Assembly (NCBI GenBank): GCA_964509075.1
Contig: CAZDWC010000003.1
Location: 279,288 to 343,287 of the forward strand
Source: UBA7239 sp964509075
Lineage (GTDB): Bacteria; Pseudomonadota; Gammaproteobacteria; Pseudomonadales; UBA7239
Length of the DNA: 64,000 nt
Reading direction: 5' to 3'
Shown: positions 62,604 through 64,000 of the stretch, piece by piece
Layout of the letters: every line of letters begins with the position of its first letter
How positions within the stretch are numbered: position 1 is the first letter of the stretch
Translations under genes and position numbers: made by a program
The notes under the pieces: model-generated
The model's input: only the letters and a program-made list of their open reading frames with translations
Databases searched by the model: none
Told to the model about the DNA's origin: nothing

Positions 62604-63643
62604 TGTCCATCAAAAAACTGGAAAACGGACGGTTCCGGTCTGATGTGTGGCCGGAAGGGCGCACGGGGAAGAGGGTGCGCAAAACCTTTGACAAGCATGG
62701 TGATGCGAAAGCATGGGAAGCTGAAATCAGGGCAAAGGCCAACCGTGGCGAAGAGTGGAAGCCCAAACCCAAGGACACCAGACGACTAAGCCAATTATTC
62801 CAAGCATGGTATGACGGCTATGGCGTGATGCTGCGGGACGGAAAGGGCAGGCTTGGAAAACTGCTGAAATTTGCGGATGAAGTCGGTGATCCGTTGGCGA
62901 TCAATTTTTCCAGCAATGATTTTGTGCAGTGGCGGAAAGGCAAGCTTGCTGCAGAACCGCCACTGACTGTGAACACAATCAACCATTACCACCGCTATAT
63001 TTCGGCGGCATTCAAGGAATTGATCCGGCAAAAAGAGTGGGCAACCGAAAGCCCGATGAAGGGATTCAGGCAGGCGTCATTCCGCCCGCGTGAAATGAGT
63101 TATCTGGAGCACGATGAAATCCGGGCGCTGCTCGATGCGCTGGATCGCGGACGCAACCGGGATGTCGGCATCATTGCCAGAATATGCCTGGCTACTGGTG
63201 CCAGATGGGGCGAGGCTTCATCACTGCGCGGCGAGCATGTGAAGCAGAATCGTGTCACGTTTGTGGACACCAAAAACAACCGGTCACGCACTGTTCCAAT
63301 CTCTGCCGCTCTTTCAAATCAGATTTTTGATGGCCGCGACAGCTTCGGCCCATTGTTCGGACCTTCTTACGATGCATTCAAGGAGGGGTTGGATAGGTCG
63401 GGCCTGATACTGATGAAAGGCCAGCGAACCCACATTCTGCGGCACACGTTTGCATCGCATTTCATCATGTCGGGCGGTGACCTGTTGACCCTGCAGAAAA
63501 TTCTGGGCCATGAAGTTATTGCCATGACGATGAAGTATGCCCACCTCGCGCCAGACCATCTGGCCGATGCGGTGAAATACAATCCGCTGGCCAAATCGGG
63601 CCTGCTGACTGCGAATCACTTGGCTGTTGTTGCGCCAGCCTGA
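62603..63643 (+). CDS. int: Tyrosine integrase
   Basis: 346 residues of the phage integrase family. The catalytic residues are visible: Arg in ATGARWGEAS, His-x2-Arg in HILRHTFASHF, His in KILGHEVIAM and the Tyr in MTMKYAHLAPDHL. The N terminus has arm-binding and core-binding features. It starts on the stop codon of the repressor gene (TAATG) and lies 145 bases from attR, so it is expected to recombine the tRNA core. Confidence 0.95.
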   Translation: MSIKKLENGRFRSDVWPEGRTGKRVRKTFDKHGDAKAWEAEIRAKANRGEEWKPKPKDTRRLSQLFQAWYDGYGVMLRDGKGRLGKLLKFADEVGDPLAINFSSNDFVQWRKGKLAAEPPLTVNTINHYHRYISAAFKELIRQKEWATESPMKGFRQASFRPREMSYLEHDEIRALLDALDRGRNRDVGIIARICLATGARWGEASSLRGEHVKQNRVTFVDTKNNRSRTVPISAALSNQIFDGRDSFGPLFGPSYDAFKEGLDRSGLILMKGQRTHILRHTFASHFIMSGGDLLTLQKILGHEVIAMTMKYAHLAPDHLADAVKYNPLAKSGLLTANHLAVVAPA

Positions 63644-63787
63644 CTGCTGAGCGTAGACACATTGTGACAATCTGCGGCAGTTGTGGTCTGAATTTTTGTG
63701 AAGCGGGGCTTTGTAGACACAATGTAGACAGCATTGGCCGACATTAAGGGGATGGGGTTGGGGCGCGCTGTGTAATTTGTTGATTTA
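63644..63787. other. Integrase-attR spacer with arm-type repeats
   Basis: 144 bases without a gene. GTAGACAC-type repeats occur at 63653, 63713 and 63724. The pair at 63713 and 63724 repeats the pair at 28213 and 28224 in sequence and 11-base spacing. These are probable integrase arm-binding sites. Confidence 0.6.
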
Positions 63788-63845
63788 AATGGTGCCCGAG
63801 GCCGGACTTGAACCGGCACGGGGTTGCCCCCGAGGGATTTTAAGT
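63788..63845. repeat. attR: 58-bp core repeat inside tRNA-Leu
   Basis: Second copy of the core at 28049-28106. It covers the 3' part of the intact tRNA-Leu gene plus two bases beyond its CCA end. With attL it defines a 35.7-kb prophage. Confidence 0.93.
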
Positions 63846-63876
63846 CCCTTGTGTCTACCGATTTCACCACTCGGGC
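63790..63876 (-). tRNA. tRNA-Leu(UAA)
   Basis: 87 bases including an encoded CCA. The anticodon loop is CTTAAAA with anticodon TAA. A long variable arm (CGGGG/CCCCG) marks a class II tRNA. The acceptor stem GCCCGAG pairs with CTCGGGC. The gene was rebuilt by the phage insertion, so it is still complete. It follows tRNA-Cys by 36 bases. Confidence 0.96.
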
Positions 63877-63912
63877 ATTAAGCCGGATACAGCAGGTATC
63901 TGGCTCAAGGGA

Positions 63913-63986
63913 TGGAGGCGCGGGTCGGAATCGAACCGGCGTACACGGAGTTGCAGTCCGCTACATGACCACTCTGCCACCGCGCC
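63913..63986 (-). tRNA. tRNA-Cys(GCA)
   Basis: 74 bases with encoded CCA. The anticodon loop is CTGCAAC with anticodon GCA. The acceptor stem GGCGCGG pairs with CCGCGCC. It is upstream of tRNA-Leu on the minus strand; a tRNA-Gly gene would be expected further upstream, outside the window. Confidence 0.95.
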
Positions 63987-64000
63987 AATCTGGAGCGGAA

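Overview
The window is a gammaproteobacterial chromosome segment (about 28 kb of housekeeping genes) followed by a complete, P2-like prophage of about 35.7 kb integrated in a tRNA-Leu gene. The host side carries RsmJ, MurI, YajC, SMC, Aat/Bpt, TrxB, DnaQ and RNase HI. An AddA-like/AddB-like helicase-nuclease pair is present where many relatives use RecBCD. I do not assign a genus.

Host region (1-28,048), left to right: a GldG-type auxiliary protein of an ABC-2 exporter; rsmJ; a convergent, tightly overlapping operon murI - addB-like - addA-like - NUDIX (read right to left); a peroxiredoxin; yajC and a D-cysteine desulfhydrase/ACC deaminase homologue; a large secreted beta-propeller protein with thrombospondin type 3 repeats; smc; the operon trxB-aat-bpt; a polytopic membrane protein; a coniferyl-aldehyde-dehydrogenase-like gene; and dedA - methyltransferase - rnhA - dnaQ on the minus strand.

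Prophage (28,049-63,845): a 58-bp direct repeat marks attL and attR. The right copy is the 3' part of an intact tRNA-Leu(UAA), followed by tRNA-Cys, an arrangement that recalls the glyW-cysT-leuZ operon. From attL inward come an accessory block (HTH protein, RadC-like JAB protein, HTH protein, membrane/coiled-coil protein). Next is a long minus-strand late region read from about 48.5 kb down to 31.5 kb: scaffold, capsid, small terminase, head completion, tail completion R and S, sheath (DUF2586), tube (DUF2597), zinc finger, a candidate cell-wall enzyme, holin, tail chaperone with an apparent -1 frameshift, tape measure, DUF2590, baseplate J, I, tail fibre, and baseplate hub and spike genes. 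The terminase ATPase and portal read divergently on the plus strand, as in P2. Downstream of the portal lie an Ogr-type activator, a 473-bp non-coding region with eight copies of TGCTACC, and an AT-rich cassette of proteins I could not recognise.

The early minus-strand operon runs cox-like regulator - TOPRIM primase/helicase - several unknown small proteins - orphan cytosine methyltransferase. It diverges from repressor and integrase across a region with three 15-bp operators. The virion genes are P2-like, but no P2 gene A (rolling-circle) homologue was seen; replication is probably run by the primase/helicase, so the phage is a mosaic.

The strongest leads for something undescribed are the repeat array at 51.9-52.2 kb (candidate origin, cos or operator region), the unrecognised membrane-protein cassettes at phage accessory positions, the AAAAAAG frameshift signal, and the cysteine enzyme that may be the endolysin. 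Gene functions are judged by eye from sequence motifs and were not checked by any search.
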